A stretch of DNA of 35,673 bases, taken from positions 1 through 35,673 of the forward strand of contig JAYMTF010000472.1 of the NCBI GenBank assembly GCA_036897485.1, read 5' to 3'. The stretch comes from Pelargonium nanum. Taxonomy: Eukaryota > Streptophyta > Magnoliopsida > Geraniales > Geraniaceae. Position numbers and translations under genes: made by a program. Below the pieces are notes generated by a model. It was given only the letters and a program-made list of their open reading frames with translations. It did not search any database and was not told where the DNA came from. Below are positions 33,503-35,673 of the stretch, piece after piece (the first letter of the stretch is position 1; each line of letters starts with the position of its first letter).

Positions 33503-34617
33503 CTGTAGATTGTGACACAAATTGGTTTTGAATTCCAATCATTGTATCGTGGATCACAGACTATTAGGATAAATGAAATATTTAAGCTACTAGATCCAAA
33601 ATCATAGAGAAAGTAGCGGTGAATAGTGCAAAAACAAACAATTTGCACCATTCGGTTCGGTTTTCATTTCATTGCCAAGATGAGACAAACTGACTGGGAA
33701 ATATCCAAAAATGGATTACGGTAAACTTCATTCAACAAACAATTTTCATACACTCTCGAAACAACTTTTGTGCACTCAAATAGCACCAAGAACTCAGAAT
33801 ACAAGAAACAATTTCGATCCACTTTAAAAACCAAGAACTTGAAATTCAAAACAAATTCCTTAAGCTTCAAAAACCAATAACTTAAATGCAAGAAACAATT
33901 TCCAAGCACTTTGAGCACCAAGAACATGAATGGAAGATGAAGAAAAAATCTACACATTGTCAAACACTGGGAACTCGAATTCAAAAACAATTTACATGCA
34001 TTCTCACTCATCTCGAAGTCAAGAAACAATTTTCATACACTTTTAAACACAATAACGTGAATTCTGTACACTCTCGGGTCTCAAACACCAAGAAAGCGGA
34101 TTAAATATACAATTATCATCTTTGGGCAAAGCAAACCAACTTCAATTCCAACTTTTCTTTTGATAAACCCATATAGGAGTCCAAAATCAAGCCTCATTTT
34201 CGGTCATAGATTTGTTCTTACCACGAAACAATAGTTTGAATGTATAAACAAAGCCATGTAAATAAGAAATCGAAAACTCAAACTGTAAACATCAATCACT
34301 AAACTTAAAAACAGAACAATCTAAATTGATAATTCAGTTACAACATCCAAAAAGTTAAGAACCAAAAAATGAATACTCTAAAACAATATCACTATATCAG
34401 CCAAAAGGAAATGAAAATCTGAAATTTCCAGTAAATCAACCTAAATCTGAAATCAAACACAAAGCAAAAGGAAATGAAAATTGAACCTTAAATCAACCTA
34501 AATCTGAAATTTAACCAAATATCAACAACAATATGTATTAACCCAAATCTAAAATTGAACCAAAAAACATATTTTGTTATCATAACCAAACAAAACACAA
34601 CTCAATAAACTAATTAC
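33503..34617 (-). other. Probable LIP2 5'-UTR intron
   Basis: On the minus strand the donor GAG/GTAATTAG at 34617 and the acceptor CTACAG/GAG at 33503 define a 1,115-bp intron ending three bases before the LIP2 ATG. Sequence beyond the donor is GC-richer and CT-rich like a leader exon, and has no ATG. Inference from splice-site quality and composition only. Confidence 0.6.
33738..34095. repeat. Diverged short tandem repeats in the LIP2 leader intron
   Basis: AAGAAACAATTT-(C/A)AT-CAC-followed-by-CACCAAGAAC-type units recur with starts of AACAA(A)TT near 33738, 33807, 33850, 33894, 33986 and 34024 (spacing 38-92 bp). A separate cluster at about 34410-34560 repeats AACCTAAATCTGAAAT. Both are non-coding. 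Confidence 0.7.
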
Positions 34618-34930
34618 CTCACTAAAATCGGCTCCAACTCCGGCGGATAGCAAATCCGGAAGCTCTCGTTCTCCGGCAATATCGCTGGAGTCTAGATTCG
34701 TGGAGAAAGAGAGCGTGTGAGAGAAAAATAAGGAGAGAGACCGGGTTAGTGAGAGAAAATGACCTTACCGGCGCGTGGGACGGAGACGCGGTGTCGGATG
34801 GCGGCGATGAACAGCGGAGAGGCGTCGAACGGACTTGTTCGGCGGCGAGCTTGTCTGTGATAATAGAAGAGCGAAGGAGAGCAGAGGAGTAAGATGAAAG
34901 AGATAACTCGAACCGGACCGTTACCAGGCC
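34618..34930 (-). promoter_or_regulatory. LIP2 leader exon(s) and promoter
   Basis: GC-rich, CT-rich sequence with no ATG on the minus strand. It includes a second strong donor, GCCG/GTAAGGTC at 34768, with possible acceptors ATCTAG or CTCCAG near 34690. The leader may therefore be spliced twice or start at alternative sites. No clear TATA box is seen. Confidence 0.4.
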
Positions 34931-34934
34931 GATC

Positions 34935-35212
34935 TAGAGCCGACAATTTGGATCGAATCCTTGAGTTCCTGAAATCCAATCCGACAAATTTTTGGGTTGG
35001 TTCAAGCCAAAATTGCTATGTAAATTGTTAGATTAAGTCGGTTGAGTCACACGGGTTCACACATTTTATGCTTAAAAAGTGAAGCTAATCAAACCCGAAT
35101 ATAAACACGAAATCTAAATAAACACAAGCTCTCTTGAGTCAGATTCAGATTCAAAATAGCTTTAGCCACTCGAAACTGGTCCAAAATCCAAACCGCAAAA
35201 TTGCCACCTCTA
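34935..35212. mobile_element. hAT-like MITE relic
   Basis: The left end TAGAGCCGACAATTTGG and the minus-strand right end TAGAGGTGGCAATTTTG are inverted repeats of the common TAGAGNTGGCAATTT type. The interior holds worn GGTTCACAC and AACCCGAAT words. No 8-bp target duplication is seen. It probably lies just upstream of LIP2. Confidence 0.5.
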
Positions 35213-35224
35213 AACCATTTTGTT

Positions 35225-35460
35225 GTTGTTGAGATTTTTGTGTTAACGTGGCAATCACGTGCGTGCAATTATATATTTTCGTTCTAAAATTGTTTATTCG
35301 TGAAATTGAACTAATTTAAGTGGCAATAGATAGCCATTCCAGCAAAAAGATTTCAAAAAAATTGTTACATCAGTCTAATATAATGACGTTGTTATGGGTT
35401 GGACAAGTTCGAAACAAGATAACATAGTTGAGTATGAACGTACTTCGTTTCAAGATTTAT
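35225..35460. mobile_element. Worn second copy of the long-TIR element family
   Basis: Blocks such as TAATTTAAGTGGCA, GCAAAAAGATTTC, GTTATGGGTTGGAC, AGTTCGAAACAAGATA and ATAGTTGAG align in order with the right half of the element at 26790-27290 (TAATTTAAGTGCCA, ACAAAAAATTC, GTTATGGATTTGGAC, AGTTTGAAACAAAATA, ATAGTTGGG). The left portion (TTGTTGTTGAGATTTTTGTGTTAACGTGG) matches its centre. Confidence 0.55.
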
Positions 35461-35673
35461 TTGGATCGGATGAGTCCAGACCGAATATCTTATATAAAGT
35501 GAGCGAAAAACAAAACCGATTAGAGTCGTTCCATGAACCGGACCAATTACACTTCTCTCTTTTCCTTTCAAAGAGGGTTTTTTAAAATACAAAAGTTATA
35601 AATAATTACGGATAAAATTAACAATAATTAAAATAATCTAAGAGAATAAGGAATCTAAACCAACAAATATTTG
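35461..35673. other. AT-rich sequence to the window end
   Basis: No gene or named element is seen. A TATATAAA-like stretch (about 35491) is present but no coding region follows within the window. Confidence 0.4.

Overview
The window is nuclear DNA from a flowering plant, most likely a eudicot. The evidence is AT-rich intergenic sequence, GT-AG introns from about 100 bp to 3.6 kb, TATA and pyrimidine-patch promoters, AATAAA-type signals, and proteins that match well-known plant families throughout. I cannot name the species. I see no bacterial, organellar or viral gene, no CRISPR array and no rRNA or true tRNA gene.

Layout: 1-4864 is non-coding and upstream of the first gene, with a five-copy 43-bp tandem repeat. 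FT, a florigen of the PEBP family, lies at 4977-9548 (+) in four exons. FAS1, the large subunit of chromatin assembly factor 1, lies at 10829-18384 (+) in twelve exons, and its promoter carries a good E2F site. 18385-24261 is a gene-free, repeat-rich stretch with a non-autonomous Helitron and foldback and direct repeats. A plastid stearoyl-ACP 9-desaturase (FAB2/SSI2 type) lies at 24392-29863 (+) in three exons. A small four-helix membrane protein of unknown function is encoded by one exon at 30815-31387 (-). LIP2, the mitochondrial octanoyltransferase, has a single coding exon at 32786-33499 (-), with its leader separated by an intron of about 1.1 kb. The end of the window holds relics of hAT-like and long-TIR elements.

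All splice junctions in the three multi-exon genes were traced by hand. They keep frame and give proteins of 175 aa (FT), 834 aa (FAS1) and 397 aa (desaturase), close to the usual family lengths, so all five genes look intact. The genes do not form a pathway. FT and FAS1 are consecutive loci in Arabidopsis (AT1G65480 and AT1G65470), so their adjacency here is probably conserved synteny. The desaturase and LIP2 both act in organellar fatty-acid metabolism, but in different compartments.

The main structural theme is that long introns of FT, FAS1, the desaturase and LIP2 have each grown by local tandem duplication. In FAS1 the duplication copied the end of exon 1 with its 5' splice site into the intron. 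I found no convincing new biological system. The strongest new observations are precise mobile-element calls: a 417-bp hAT MITE with a perfect 8-bp target duplication, a 911-bp Helitron, a tandem tRNA-like SINE head, and a transposon-derived repeat next to the desaturase promoter.
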